In this document: piece after piece, positions 33,187 through 47,000 of the stretch
How the letters are laid out: each line of letters opens with the position of its first letter
Position numbering within the stretch: the stretch's first letter is position 1
Assembly (NCBI RefSeq): GCF_001540865.1
Contig: NC_033641.1
Coordinates: forward strand, 5,632,603-5,696,602
Reading direction: 5' to 3'
Length of the DNA: 64,000 nucleotides
Origin: Ananas comosus
Taxonomy: Eukaryota > Streptophyta > Magnoliopsida > Poales > Bromeliaceae
Notes under the pieces: generated by a model
The model's database searches: none
What the model saw: the letters and a program-made list of their open reading frames with translations, nothing else
Told to the model about the DNA's origin: nothing
Translations under genes and position numbers: made by a program

Positions 33187-35160
33187 GGCGCGCCATCTTC
33201 TTCCCCAAACGCCTCGATATCCCAATTCCCAAATGCCGCGCCAGCGCCATTTCTATCGCGAGCTCCCAAGTCCCGAACTCAATTTTTTTCCCAAAATTTA
33301 TAAAATAATTATTTCAAAAAAAATTTTAGGGACAACCATTGTTTGGGAAAAAAAATTTTCAGCGGAAATTTTTTTTTCGAAGGGATTTTACAGTGATCCA
33401 AAGTTCCGCGACGAAAGTAGCGGAGGAGGAGGAGGAGGACGACGACGACGACGATGGCGCGACGACGCGACCCGCGAGTTCGCGACCACCGTTTTTTTGG
33501 ACGAGTCATTCGCAAATCGTGAATCGTTCGCGGATAATTATTTTTGATGAAAATAATGCGTTTTTTTACGCATTTTGTTTGGAAAAATGCGGATGCAGGC
33601 ATTTAATTCGGTTTTCTAAAAATTCGTGAATAATTCGCGAATTATACGCGAATTAACTAACTAAGATATTACCTATATAGTTGTTGAACTTTTCTCAAAG
33701 TTCAATATCATTTCTTCTATTATTCTTTTGCTTTTTTTTCCTCCCTTTTTTTAATAGGGAAAAGTAATTACGATTAACCAATAGAAAGAAGGAATTTGTG
33801 CAGCGTTTCTTCTATAGGTTCTTTTTTCCTACCGACTAAACTATCACTGCTAAGGCTTTTGATACTGTGGTTGTTGTTGCTGCTCCTACTACACCTATTT
33901 CTTTTATTCTTCTTATGTATTAACTGTTGCTGGTTCTCTAATATAGCTTGAAGTTTATATTTCCTCATGTTAATACGTGCTTTCTATTAGAATTGTAAAA
34001 TTTTTTCTTTTCTATAAATTTCGCTATTGGTTTTTATACATTTATTTTTTCTTTTGCTTCATTTTTCTCTTGAAGTTTGATTTTTATCATTTTTGCTTCA
34101 TTTGATAAAATTACCGAGTAGGGAAAGTGTTGAAAGTAATTTGCTTTCTCTAATAGGTCTGTGTTTTTTGGATTTTTTTAAGAGATAATATGGAAGAGGA
34201 TAAGCTCCTCCAAGAGAGTTCCAGAAGCATTGCAAACCCTTTATTGAGTTTGAAAATGCTCTTGGTTAGATATATAAGATATACATAAAGTTTAGATCTT
34301 AACTGTACTATACTATTTCTTCTGTGTTATGCGATTTTCATGGCTCTCTCTTCAATTTTTTTCTCTCTTCGTATATGGAGAAAAGATTTATAATTCTTTT
34401 TAAGTCCAATCTATTTTTTTTTTACTATAAAAATTTAAAATATATAAATAATTTTTAAATAGTTTAGTCAGTTTGTATTAAATATAAATTTTAATTTTAT
34501 ACTATTGAGAATTTAGATATAGATTGTACATTAAAAAATTTTAATTTTATACTATTGAGCGTTTACGTTAATTTTATATTTTATAAAATTTAATTGCGAG
34601 ATTCGCATAAAATATACTATCTAAATCTGTAGAACTAAGCGATGCATTCAGATTTTTAAAGCCAAAGTACCATCGACTGACTCAAATCTAATATATCGTA
34701 AAATTGGATAATCAAAATAAAATTTTGAAAGATTGGATTTTAAAAAATTATAGAATCATTTTAACCAGGGATGCGGTAAATTGCTTTTTCTAAAATATTT
34801 AAAATTAAATAGTTAAAATTAAAAATTGAGTGGGTTTAGAGTTTATTCCTAAATTTTTCTGTAATATGTTTTGACATTTTTATCCCTATTATATTATACA
34901 ATTATTGTTCTTGAAGGCGCATTTATGATGGCAAAATTAAAAATATAAACAGTTAAAAATATTATACTATTATGATTTATCCCTAAATTTATAGAAGTAT
35001 TATTATTATTTTTTTTTTTTTTACAACAATAGTTGCTTATTCTTCAATTGCTTCTTTTTTTATATATATAATTCCTTAACTCTTTTTTTACTATTTTTTA
35101 TTTTATTTATTTATTTATTTCTACAGAATCATCCCGCCGCAACGCACGAGTCCTTCGCTA
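33187..35160. other. Mostly AT-rich, no gene seen
   Basis: A GC-rich patch with GAG/GAC trinucleotide runs (about 33422-33455) is followed by ATTCGCGAAT-type repeats (33600-33655) and about 1.5 kb of AT-rich sequence with short tandem runs. I found no protein-coding signal. The whole right part may belong to the Helitron whose 3' end is at 35161, but I cannot find its 5' end. Confidence 0.4.
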
Positions 35161-35161
35161 G
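35131..35161 (+). mobile_element. Probable Helitron 3' end
   Basis: The sequence CCCGCCGCAACGCACGAG, followed by CTAG and then T, fits the plant Helitron 3' end: a GC-rich short hairpin about 10 bases before CTRR, inserted next to a T. The hairpin stem here is imperfect, so this copy is old. The 5' TC end was not found. Confidence 0.5.
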
Positions 35162-35869
35162 TAATTACCATATCTGATAAAACACAACAGATTAGCTACA
35201 ATCAAGCAGTTAAGGATAACAACAGACGGAAGAGGAACTTCACAGCACACAAATAGTTGAGATCAATAGTTGAGATCATCGTCAGCGCCACAATATCACA
35301 CGGGAGAAACATTATCTCTTCCTCCACCGAGCATGAAGAGTGAAATCTCAATTCTTAGGCAATCATAATTCTTTGTATGATTTAAGAAACTTATGGTCCT
35401 TTCACATTCCAGCTATTTGATAATCTCATGCCATAAAGTTGTCACTATATGTAGTTTGCCAAAATATATTTCTAAACCTTACATGAATGAAATGACAGTG
35501 ATTATAATGACGATGAGGCTGCTAATTTCTCAATGGATTGCCATACCTAAGCCGCGTATTAATCACGTAGCAATAAAATCAAAGAATTAGCTACACCTAA
35601 TAGATGCCTACAATGAGCTCCTCCGCATATTTGTGCCACCAGGCTTTATGCCCCTTGCAACATGCTATTGAAATTTGAGTATTGACCACCATTGTCGACT
35701 GTTGAGCCGCCGCCGCCGCCGCCTAGTATACTAACTGCCATCTCGGTAGCATATTCGCCTGAGAAGGGTGCATTACAAGAGCTACAACCAAGAAGCTGTA
35801 AGGTGTTGGAGCTGGGACTCGCACTTTCTGTTAAAACAGTGTTGGTAAAAACCAACGAAGAGCCACAAG

Positions 35870-38032
35870 TTAACTTTCAAGTGCGGACAGCTCAACCTCT
35901 CGGGTGCAAGGTCGGTACGCGGCAAAGGTGTTGTCATTGGAGAAGGAACCAGGATTGAAACATGTGATCCCCGTGTACTTGAAAGCCTTCTGTTCGCTCC
36001 TGTCCCCCAAAACTATCTGCAACATAGCAAAAAGGAAACGTTCGCTAGGAATGCAGAAGTTTAGTTATATCTATGTGATCGAAACCCTAGCAGACATACA
36101 GTGTGTGGAGTTGGATATAATCGGAGGCAGTGGTCATAGTTCCAAATAATAGGTTGCACGGTGAGAGGCAACGGGCAAAGATGACTCTGATGAGTAATGG
36201 TTGCAACTAGCTGAAAGAACCCAAATTAAAAAAGAAAAAACAATCAGTTGCTTTCTAAGAATAACAAACTGCCAATAACAATGAAGGCTAACGACTAACA
36301 TGCTCAAAGGGATCACTTGTTTCTTCTGTTGACGGTGGAATCAGACAGGATCGACGCATCCTGTAGAGCAGGTCTTGCCGGAAAAATACGATTTCTTGGG
36401 TGTAAAATTTAATTCTGATGAATAGCAAACAAGAGGCTTCAAATTTTGATTCGCTTTCAAAAAAACAAAACAAGAAATGCAGATTTAGTCATAATTTCTT
36501 TGACCGCAACAGAGGTTATTATAAGATTTAGGCACTCAACCAAGTCATTTAAACTATTTCTTTTTTTCGGCGACACCATTAGGGATGCGGCAACGAAATC
36601 AAATTGAGGGCCACAACTTACCTTATGATAATCTAGGTTGTGAACAGATATTCGACTATTCGGTCAGAGAACATTTTTCTTTTACATGTTAGTCATTAGG
36701 TCAAAATTTTCTGGTTGGAGAAAATATTTTTTTCCATATTTTCATTTTAACATATCTTTACAAGCATGGAATTTCAGTATCACTTTGTCCAACAGACAGA
36801 ATTTCAGATCATCATCAATAGGCACGAAGAGGAGAACTAGCTTCGAGTCGAACCTGCAGGGATTGCTAGAAAAAATTGCATTAGGAATGTGTTTCTGAAG
36901 TTCTTCAGTTAAATATTTAGGAAGCGCACACCTCGGTAGAACTTTCGAGGGACCTGCAATAATTGAAGTAGCAAAGCATTTGTTATATCGTGGAAATGAG
37001 AATTTATATGTTCATATCGCTCCCAGCATAGTTTGCAGCATATCGTCACGGATAAATGCCACTGACGCTTCTCAGGTAGTATAATGCGTGTTATGCAACA
37101 TAAAACAAATTTTATCACCTTGTCACAGATCATTGAGCAACTTCATCAAAGATTTTAGGAGTTACGAACCAAGCAATAAACCAACAAACCCACATATGGT
37201 GGAATCATAGGCACCATGCAACTTCTTAAACGAGTAATAGTTTGATTATCTTAGCAGATGGATTCACTACGAAAAAAATTAAGAATGGACCACTGGAAGA
37301 TACCTGCATCATCAGGACCTGGAATAAACAGGAAACGACTGTGCTCTTTTAGTCTTGATCGAGCTTCAATTATTTCACCAAGCTTTTTAAACTGGGCTCT
37401 GCAGTAGCTGACCAAGTTTAGATAATTTCTTTTTCGAACAGAAACTAATCCATACAAACCTCCTAAGCAAAATATTTGGAATGAACAAATTCTTTCTGAG
37501 TCTGAAATTATAGGAGTGTAGGACTGACCTGAGATTCGAGAATGCATTGTAAGAAAGATTGCAGGGGCGAGAGCAGAAATTTCCCATTAAAATGAATAAA
37601 GAAGGAACAATCTCTACACTATCATAACCATCCAATACCACAGCAAGCTTTTCCATAGTCTTCTCTACGACATAAAAGACATGGCCATTATGATAAGAAG
37701 CATCAACAAGATCGCACAAAACAAAATCGAGAACTAAGAGAATGTACCTCTTCATTATCTAACCAAACATCTGAAAGTACAACAAACATGTCATTCACTG
37801 CCTTCTTCTCCAGTCCTGATAATCTGAGCTGTTGGTATAAAAACCACAACAAACTCAACCTTTTCACTAAGATACTTTTCTAGTGTTTAGAACAGTTTAT
37901 ATATAGGTAATGTTTTATGAAGTTTACAGTTTCTTCGGTTGATAGAACACCACCACCAAAGAAGTCAAGGCCCATCAGTAGTGAAAGTGAGGCTTCTCGC
38001 TCCTCCAGGGGCGGAAATCCACATGTATTAAC
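35870..38032 (-). CDS. DPB2: DPB2 exons 6-13
   Basis: Eight closely spaced exons encode residues 237-531, the phosphoesterase-like domain. Each is bounded by GT-AG introns of 83-439 bp with matching phase. The last exon ends with VELSALES and TAA at 35872-35870. Frame is intact throughout, which shows purifying selection despite the surrounding transposons. Confidence 0.93.
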
Positions 38033-41000
38033 CTATATAGCAATCGGAACTCAGCATTTTTCCATAAAGCTCTAAAGATGATGAGAATTTTAGATAGCCA
38101 TTTAAAAGGAATTATCTGAATTATGATTTCAAGACTATAACTTCGTGGATGATAAATGGAATATTATAGTGGAAACTTTGAAGCTTGATGTATAAGTCTG
38201 TTCAGAAAACAAAGAAAAACATAGACTAAAATTTATGATTTGTTACAAAGAAAATGGACGAAAATTGATGATTTAAAACAAATCCTATTAGACCTTGTTG
38301 CTCCCATCTCACATTTCTCAATTTTTAATTAACAAACACTATACTTGAATATAATAGTTGATTTTTGGAGCTACTCTCCAGTCAACATAGGTCAATACGT
38401 GCCGTATTTACCTATATGTGATAGTAGCTGCTTGTATTGATAAATAAGATACTTGTAAGTGGTTTTGGGCAACTAGACACTAAAAATAATTTTATGTTTT
38501 GAAGAAAGCGGCGAATAATTTGCCGCATTTAGAACACGATGATTCATTCACCACTTAGGCCTAGTTTTGTAAATAAATTTAGTAAAGGACTACTTCTATA
38601 ATTATAATGCTTGTTAAGCTTATTAATAAAAGAATTTCTATTAGTAATGTTTTCGAAGTTCGTCTGAGTTCCAACATATGTTTTCAAATTAACATGGTAA
38701 AGAGCTATTTCTTTTTTTCTAGAAACATTAATCCTACTAGGAAGAGAGTGAATTAAAGCATAACCTAAGAGAATTGCCGACCGTGATGATGTTATTTATC
38801 CTCAAATAAAAAACCTAAATTTCTTGTTATTTTCTTCTTCCTACTTATTTGCTTATACTTTCTTCCTACTTGTTATTTGCTTATACTTTCCTGTGAGCAT
38901 AATCTTTTTATTACTGTAAGATTATACCATTTTTCCTTCATGAATGCAAAATGTCTAGTAATGTTTCTCCCATGGAAGATGCTGGTAATGTTTTTCGAAA
39001 AAAGGATAAAAAGTTGACATCCGGTGTATGGAAAATTATGAAAAGATAGTTGAAATAAAAAAAAATTTGATGGAAAGAATATAAAACATATGATCCCTAA
39101 CAATAACCCAAAATCCCCTACACGATTAGTTACGAAAGCTTTTTGACAAAAGTGGCTAAAGAAAAATGTAGGCAAAAGAATAAAGTGTCTGATGCGAAAA
39201 GCTCTCTAGGGACAACACGTTTATGGAATCACTATAAAAGCACCCATAGCCAACTAACTTATCAAGAAATTTTACAAGCATCAGAAAGTGCGGAGGGGAT
39301 ATGTTCTTTTGGCTGCATATAAGTACGATGAAGAGGATATATTATAAGCTCTGCATATAAGTATGATGAAGAGGATTAATTACAAGCTTTTTGTCAATGT
39401 TTACCAAGCATGAATATCTATTCGCCATGGCAGAACATTAAGGACTTACTCATTTCATCAAATCTTTGCACCTGACATTTTCTATAAAATCTCATGCTAC
39501 TATTTCTAAGGATGTTGTGGATCACGATTGTAAGGTACCGAACTTCTGAAATTATGAAGTTGCAGGGTATGTTGGTTTGGAAAGCCATTAGAATGATTCC
39601 GGTGAAGTTCGGAAGCATTCGGGCGTTTTCGGAGCGGGTAGGCGCGAAAATGGGACCCGAAAGGCTATGTTGGACCATAAACTAAATCCGGCATTAGCGC
39701 GGATGAAAAAATGATGAAAATACGCTCGAAAACATGTTTGGAGAGTCTCGGTTCGATTTGAAAAGAATCGGAGGCCAAACGAGCGAAAACGAGTGAAAAC
39801 AGAGAAGAAACGAAAAAGGCTGAAATTTGGCTAAGTCCTAAAAATGCTAAAATTCTGGACCTACGGGGACCGGTCCCTCAAGTCCAAGGACCGGTCCCTT
39901 ATACAAAAAATTGCCCCGCGGGGGCAGTGCATAAAATACAAAGTTGAGGGGCTGTTTTGCAATTGTTGCATGAGTTGGGGTATATGGGTGATGTAGGACT
40001 CATTCCCTCTCATTTCTCTCATTTGCAACCACCCAATACACCCTCTCTCTCTCTCTCTCTCTAGAAGCTCTCCCTCTCTCTAGACGTGGAATCAAGAGGA
40101 GGATTGGTGGAGATTTAGAGCTTAAAGGAGGATCACCATTGTTGTCTTCTTCCTTAGCTTGGAGAAGAAGCTTAGTAGAGGTAAGCTCTTTGCCTTCTCA
40201 TGGTAGAATGCTTGGATTAGGGTTTTACACTCTAGAAATGAAACTTAATGATGCTCTAGAAGTAATTAATCTCATTTATTGCTTGGGATAATGCTTGTAT
40301 GAAGCTAATTGCAATAATTGGGATTTAGGGCTCCAAAAAGAGGGCTTTTGCTCATGAGTAGTTTTGATCTAAATTGATCACTCTCTAACCTAATTGTTAG
40401 GCCTACGAACGCGTTCGTGCACTCAGTTTGAGTATTCATCGAGCCTACGCGAAGATATTGAGGAAATGGACTGTTAGAGCTTCGTTTCCGCCTGGAGGGC
40501 CGACGAGGCATCTAAAAATTATGAGATAAAGATCGTAGCATCGTGGCATCAAGTTATAGACCTTTAATTTCCGGATTGCAGATTGGTGGTCGTTCGGTGG
40601 TCGAGCGTGAGATTGAGCCGAACCGGGCGGCGTGTGCCGCGGGAGGCCGATTGCAAGTGACTATAAGCAATCGGAACGCAATAAAAGGTGGGGGGTGTCC
40701 ATCCCGAAGCAACTGGGCTTCCTTTTATGTCTAAGTTCTATTTTGATCATATTCATATATTGATATTATGCATTATAGGATTAGTAGATGATTACATTCC
40801 ATTTTCTTGCATTGGGGGCTTGACACTTGAACTTAGGTTGCATGAGGATTGGGTCATGTGACAAGAATTCTATAGTGACAAGAATGATGATGAACTTGGA
40901 CTTGTGATGATGAAAACAAGTGGCATTCAAATTAGTATAGTAGAGATACTATAATATGAACGAGTAGCATGTCAATTTAGTGTATTGAGACACATACAAC

Positions 41001-44000
41001 CTCATGACATATTGAGTGGCATTTGGACTAGTGTAATAGAGACACTATAATATGGACGAGTGGCACCTCAATTTAGTGTATCGAGACACATATAACATCA
41101 TGACATAAATGAGTGGCAACAAATCTAGTATAGTGGAACACTATGGCATTTGAACCTAGAGATAGTAGATTTTCCAAATTGTCATGTTGTAGATATTATG
41201 CATTGGCATTAGTGCAGTTGAGGCATTGTGACCCTGGTAGATAGGGTATCCTCTTGTGAGGATTTGATCATACTCACTAGTCTATTTTCGCTTGTCGGTG
41301 GTCGCTCCACCGAAGCAATGGTCTCCGGAGTACTTCACATAAAGGCAGGCGTAGTTGTCCCGCAGACGGTCTCGGTATGCGAGTGCAGCTTCTCCTCACC
41401 TATAAAATTGAGAGTGATCGACAACCTTCGGGTTGGCCATGAGATTGGATATTATCGAGGCATAGTTGCATGACGCACTATGTAGTAGCTCGTTCATTCA
41501 TGTGATTATTTGAGGCATAGTATCATGTATAGATTGTATACTATGTAGTAGCTCATGCATTTCACTTGGATATGGCATTCGGATATTTGAGTCATAGTAT
41601 CATGTATAGTTTGCATACTATGTAGTAGCTTATTTCTTTTATTGTTGAGGCATAGTATCATGTATAGTTTACATTACTATGTAGTAGCTCATTTTCATTA
41701 TTGTTGAGGTATAGTAGCATGTGTAGATTGCATACTATGTAGTTGCTCATACATCGAATCATTGAGGCATAAATCATATACTATGTTGTAGCTCATATCC
41801 TTGATTATTGAAGGCATAGTAGATTGTTGCAGATTACTTTACTATGTTGCACTTCAATTTCATATCTATCTATCTACCTATCTACTTGTGCCTGCTTGGA
41901 TCTAGTGGGAAGATCGGCGGAGTCGGCGGCCGAACCCACTGGGAACTATATTTATATAGTTCTCATCCCACTTTGTTGCAGAGCCTAGCGAGAGCGTACC
42001 GGCAGAGGACCGTAGTAAGGGCATAGCGCCCTAGTAGCTAGTAGCTTCCTTATGCATTAGAGTACCCTCGTGTACGTAGAAATATGATGTATTTGAGAGT
42101 TACTTATGTATTTGGAGAGCTGTTTTGTATTATGAGAAGAATATGTATTCATTTTGGAAGATGAAAATGTAAATCAATATGTAAAGGTTAAATATGATGT
42201 AATAGCTAGATGTATCTCTCTTTATTTCACTTGTATGATACTTGTGATTCTTGCTCTTAATTGTATAGCACTTGTGGTGCTTCGTATTGATCATGTATGT
42301 TGAATGAATTTTCCTGGGCAATTCTTGTACATGATCTTGTTGTTCTAGCCTTGGACGGACAGGGGATGTGCTGTCCGTTCGGCGTCTGATCGACGTGCCC
42401 GGATCCGACCAAATTGGCGGGTCGCGGGGCATGACAACGATGATGAAGAAAAAAAAACACTAGTACACTACACAACATTTTTAATCCAATTTCTTATCGA
42501 TTAAGTTTTACTATGGACAGATGGACAAAACAAGAAATATTTCTGCATGGCAGCCCACTATACTGATGATGACTGGGTCTTTAAAAAAAAAAATCAACTT
42601 TATGCATACCGGTGGCCCACAAACCAGACTAAATTTGTGCAACACATTCATAAAAGGGGATTTTGCTTATTTACTCCTGACTACTAAAAATTTTCAAATT
42701 TACCCTAAAATTACCAAAACACCCTTCTAAACCCCAAATCCTATTAGTAAACCCTAGGGGTTTGGGGATATTTGAAGGAATTTTTGGAAATCAGTGAAGG
42801 CATTTTAGTCGACCAAGGGTATACTAGATATTTTTGAAGTTTTAGAGGGTATATTAGATATTATCCCTACATAAAAAATATGGTTGAGTGGAATCTTGAT
42901 TGAAAAATGATGGCTTTGACTCTCGATAATGATAGCGCTAACAATGTATTTGTTAAAGTAATTGTCGATCACTTACAAAACCAAAATGTTCTTATATGTA
43001 ATGATATGTTTTTCCATTTTAGAGGTGCACTCATATTGTAAAGGGATAATATCTAATATACTATTCGAAAGTACAATAATATCTAATATACCCCTGATTG
43101 ACTAAAATGCCCTCATTGATTTCCAAAATTCCTTCAAATATCCCCAAAACCTTAGGGTTTACTAATGGGATTTGGGTTTGGAATGGTATTTTGGCAATTT
43201 CAAGGTATACTTAAAAATTTTGAATAGTGTTCAGGTGTATATAAGCAAAAGCCCCCATCATAAATTTGGTTGTAAGAGAAGGCATGGCAAGGATGTGTAA
43301 TGCAGTTACAAATATTAGGGGCATTATCAAAGTTGTTAAAGATTCTCTCCTACAAACAGAAGAATTTAATAAATGGACCAAAGTATGTAATTTGGATGTT
43401 CAAGAACATCTCTCTTCATTGTAGCACACGTTGAAACTCCACTTAATTGATGCTTACAAATGCTCTTTATTTGAAGGAATCAAGCAAAAGACCATCCAAC
43501 AACTATACCTTTTCTTAATTTTGAACTTCAAATTTAATTTAAATTTTGAGTTTGAAATTTAATTTTTTAATTTTAAATTCAATTTGGTTGGGTTTAAGTT
43601 GGACTTGGACCACCTCAGCCAGTGCAGCTGACTATCTGGGCATGAAGCTTCCTCAACTACTGTAATTTTGGCAGTTCGATTTACTATTGCACTTGTTCTC
43701 CAACTCTTTGCTGTCCTACCTGCCACTGCAGCAACTATGACTCCAGCCATTATTGGCGCCTACTGCTAGTGCACCAGCTATTCCTTCCCCACCTGCTGCA
43801 CCTTAATCTGCTACTAAAGGACGACGACCTTGCACTCAAGGTCGTATCCACGCCATGGCCGAGCAAGAAGCTAAGGCAAGTCACTTGGTCATGTCAAGTA
43901 TAATACGACTTACAACTCTCCTTTGGTACGTTGCTATATTTGTTCTAATTGACTAGTAAATTGTATGTGATGATGTGTTCTACTATTAGGTATCATTCGT

Positions 44001-47000
44001 ATTTCTTTGTATTTCAGGCTTGTTTTATTTGATCCGAGGTCTACCGATTCTTTTGTCTTGTCTACGTTCGTTCAAAAGCATTCTATTCCTATAGAGGCCC
44101 TTAATTATGAGTGGTGTTGACACGCCTGTCGAAAAGGTGGCACACATGACCTAAGTTGTCGAGGGATTTCTATCTATTTGATAGTCATCAATTGTCAACA
44201 GACTTGCACATCCTAGATATGCTCAATTGTCAACTGACTTGCACATCCTAAATATGCATGACTTTGATGTCATCTTGGGGATGGATTGGCTCACTTGGCG
44301 ATGGATTGGCTCACTCGTCACTATACCTGCGTGGATTGTTGGGAGAAAATGGGGACTTTTGGCATCCTATTGAGGGCACCATCTCTTTCTAGTGGAGTGG
44401 CACTCACGTACTGCCTCAGCTGCTTTCGTCTATCTAAGCTAGGCAGTTATGTCAAAAGGAATGTAAGGCTTTCTAGGCCTCGATGGTCGATGCCTGTTCT
44501 TCGGAGCCTCGTTTGGATACTTTGGTGGTTTCAGGAGTTTCCTAGGGACTTGTCCTGTTTTGTTAGAGCACATTGTTGCAACCCAGCCTTCGAACCGGTT
44601 TTTGCAGAAAATCTCTAAAAAGCTTGATAGTGGATCTCGGTCTGGCTTCCAATGGTATGATAATGGATCGTTAAGGTTTCAAGATCGAGTCTATGTGCCA
44701 GATAATGCAGCTGTGAGAGATTTTTGGATAAGGCACACTGCTCTCCTTGCTCAGTTCACGCTGGAGGGGTGAAAATTTATCAAAATCTCCAACAGCATTA
44801 CCGGTCGCGGAATATGAAGAGAAATTGCCCAGTATATTGCTCAGTATGTTGTCCACTATCTGACCTATCAGAAGGTCAAGACTAAGTACTAGAGGATTGA
44901 TGGACTTCTAGAGAGCTTGCCTATTTCAGAGTAGAAGTGGGAGCACATCATTATGGATTTCATCAGTGGACTTCCAAAAACGACAAAGGGACAATGGCAT
45001 TTGGGTTATAGTAGATCGGTTTACCAAGTTAGCTTGCTCTCTGTGTGTTCGAGTAGGGATTACTTTGGACCAACCCACCAAGCTCTACATCAACACTATG
45101 GTTCAAGCTCCAAGAGTTTCGATTTCCATCACCTCCGATCAGGACATGTGTTTTGTGTCTCACTTCTAGGCTAGTCTTCAATTCTTCATCGATATTTGGG
45201 CACCTCATACATTTTAGCACCCTTTATCATCCGCAGATAGATGACCAATCGGAATTCACTATTCAGACTTTAAAGAATATGCTGCGAGCTTGCGCACTTG
45301 ACTTTAAGAACTTGTGGATTCCAATCTGCCTCGAATGGAGTTCTTCTATGACAACAGTTACCAGGCGAGCCATGAGCTAGTTCAGAGGACTGTTGAGACT
45401 GTTCAAGTAGTTCAAGAAAGACTTCAAGCAACTCAGAGTGGAGTCGACATAAGCACTACACCAACACTCGTCGCCAAGAGTTTTGAGTTTGCAATAGGAG
45501 ATCACATCTTCCTTCGAGTTTCCCCTCTCCGAGGAGTGATAAGATTTGGTCCTGGGAGGAAACTCAATACATGCTATATTCAAATTGGGTGTGTAGCTTA
45601 CAGCAAAGCATTACCACAATCCTTGTCACAAATCCACGGGATCTTCCACATGTCGCAGCTACAGAAGTATGTGCGAGACCCCAATCATGCGTATGACATC
45701 TTCCACCACTACGAGAGGATTTGACTTATGAAGAGAGGCTTGCTAGCATCATGGATCGCAAGGAGTAGAATCTTCGCACACGATCCATTCTGTACATAAA
45801 GGTCCAGTGGTGCAGCGACATTGGCGACCTCACTTGGGAGCTCGATAATGAGATGAAGAATAAATATCCTCAACTTTTCGAGTCATAGTTATGATGTATG
45901 TCTTTCCCACCTTATTTAAACTTTTGAAGACGAAATTTTGTAAAAGGGAAAGGATGTAATGACTATACCTTTCCTAAATTTTAAATTTTAAATTTAATTT
46001 AAATTTACAGTTTGAAATTTAAATTTAATTCAAATTTAGAGTTTGAAATTTAATTTTGAGATTTTTAATTTGATTTGGTTGGGGATGAAATTGAAGTTGG
46101 CCACCTCTTGGGCCTTAAATCTCCAATTGATTCGATTTCACCCAAAATCTCATAAGTTTTTTTCCTTTCTTCTATACAGCTGAAGCTATTTTCTTAAAAG
46201 CTGAGTCAAACAAATTTAAATTTGGGATTGAAACTTGCACCGTTGGATTCATCTTCAAAAAATCTTTTCGATGACACCTTATTTGTTGAAAACCTAATTT
46301 CGAAGCACAAGTCATGATATTTTTATTTGAATAATTCACCGTGCCACATCATCACCACTTAGGCGCCACCCATGCGCCACATGGTAGCCCTTTTGCCACG
46401 TCATCCCGGCAAACTAGAATATTCTAACCTCTATCTTATCTCTAATTAATTACGTTTAAAGCCTAATCCTCCACTACCACTTATAACTAATCTATTATTC
46501 CTCTCTCCATAGAAACCCACTAAACTAGCCATATTCCTCTATTTTACCCACTTGTAAACCCACTCCTCTACTCTTTCTTCTTCCCCAAGCTTCTCCCGTC
46601 TCCATTCTCTCTCTTCATTCTCTTCTATTCTCTCTCACCTAAACCCTATTTCATTGGAGAAGAAGCCCTTGGTTTTGGGCAATGGTGGTGGAGAGGTCTT
46701 CTTCCACCATAAAAACCCACCTCTATCTTTGCGGTTTCTAACCATTGGAGAAGACATTTGAAGCTTTGAGAGAAGAATCAAGCTCTACCAGAGCTCTTTT
46801 CAAACTAGAGTAAATTCCAACTTCATATTTGAAACCCTTGCAAATTTAATATTTGTTTGGTGTTTAAAGGTAATATCATGCTTAGGTTTGTTGAACTTGA
46901 TGATGTTCATCTTGTATTTTTGTTTGGATTTTCAAGTTGGATTTTGAAGTTTAATGATAGTATTGTACTTGGGTTTGTTGAATTTGATAATGTTCATTTT

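Larger units (their letters stand above)
39529..42436 (+). mobile_element. Solo LTR in hAT pseudogene
   Basis: The 2,908-bp LTR runs from TGTAAGGTACCGAAC to GCGGGGCATGACA, with a perfect target duplication ACGAT (39524-39528 and 42437-42441). It has one palindrome pair at 39869-39895 and a TATA-like site at 39981-39987. GGCATAGTATCATGTA-type units repeat between about 41455 and 41830. No internal retrotransposon sequence is present. Confidence 0.93.
38940..43430 (+). pseudogene. hAT transposase pseudogene in DPB2 intron
   Basis: Plus-strand translations in shifting frames match the hAT order. A BED zinc-finger tail reads [17 protein letters not shown] (about 39200-39250). [10 protein letters not shown] (about 39410) follows, then [12 protein letters not shown] (about 42540), [15 protein letters not shown] (about 42920) and [17 protein letters not shown] (about 43257). 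Stops and frameshifts are many. It is interrupted by a solo LTR (39529-42436) and by two copies of a ~214-bp MITE (42656-42868, 43042-43256). hAT enzymes cut and paste DNA; this one cannot be functional. Confidence 0.65.

Noticed and set aside
33120..33308. Plus-strand frame through the twin hairpins
   Set aside because: It crosses palindromes and the region next to an N, and has no protein-like composition.
42656..43256. One 601-bp foldback transposon with long inverted repeats
   Set aside because: The central ~170 bases continue the hAT coding sequence on both sides, so two separate insertions of a small MITE explain it better.
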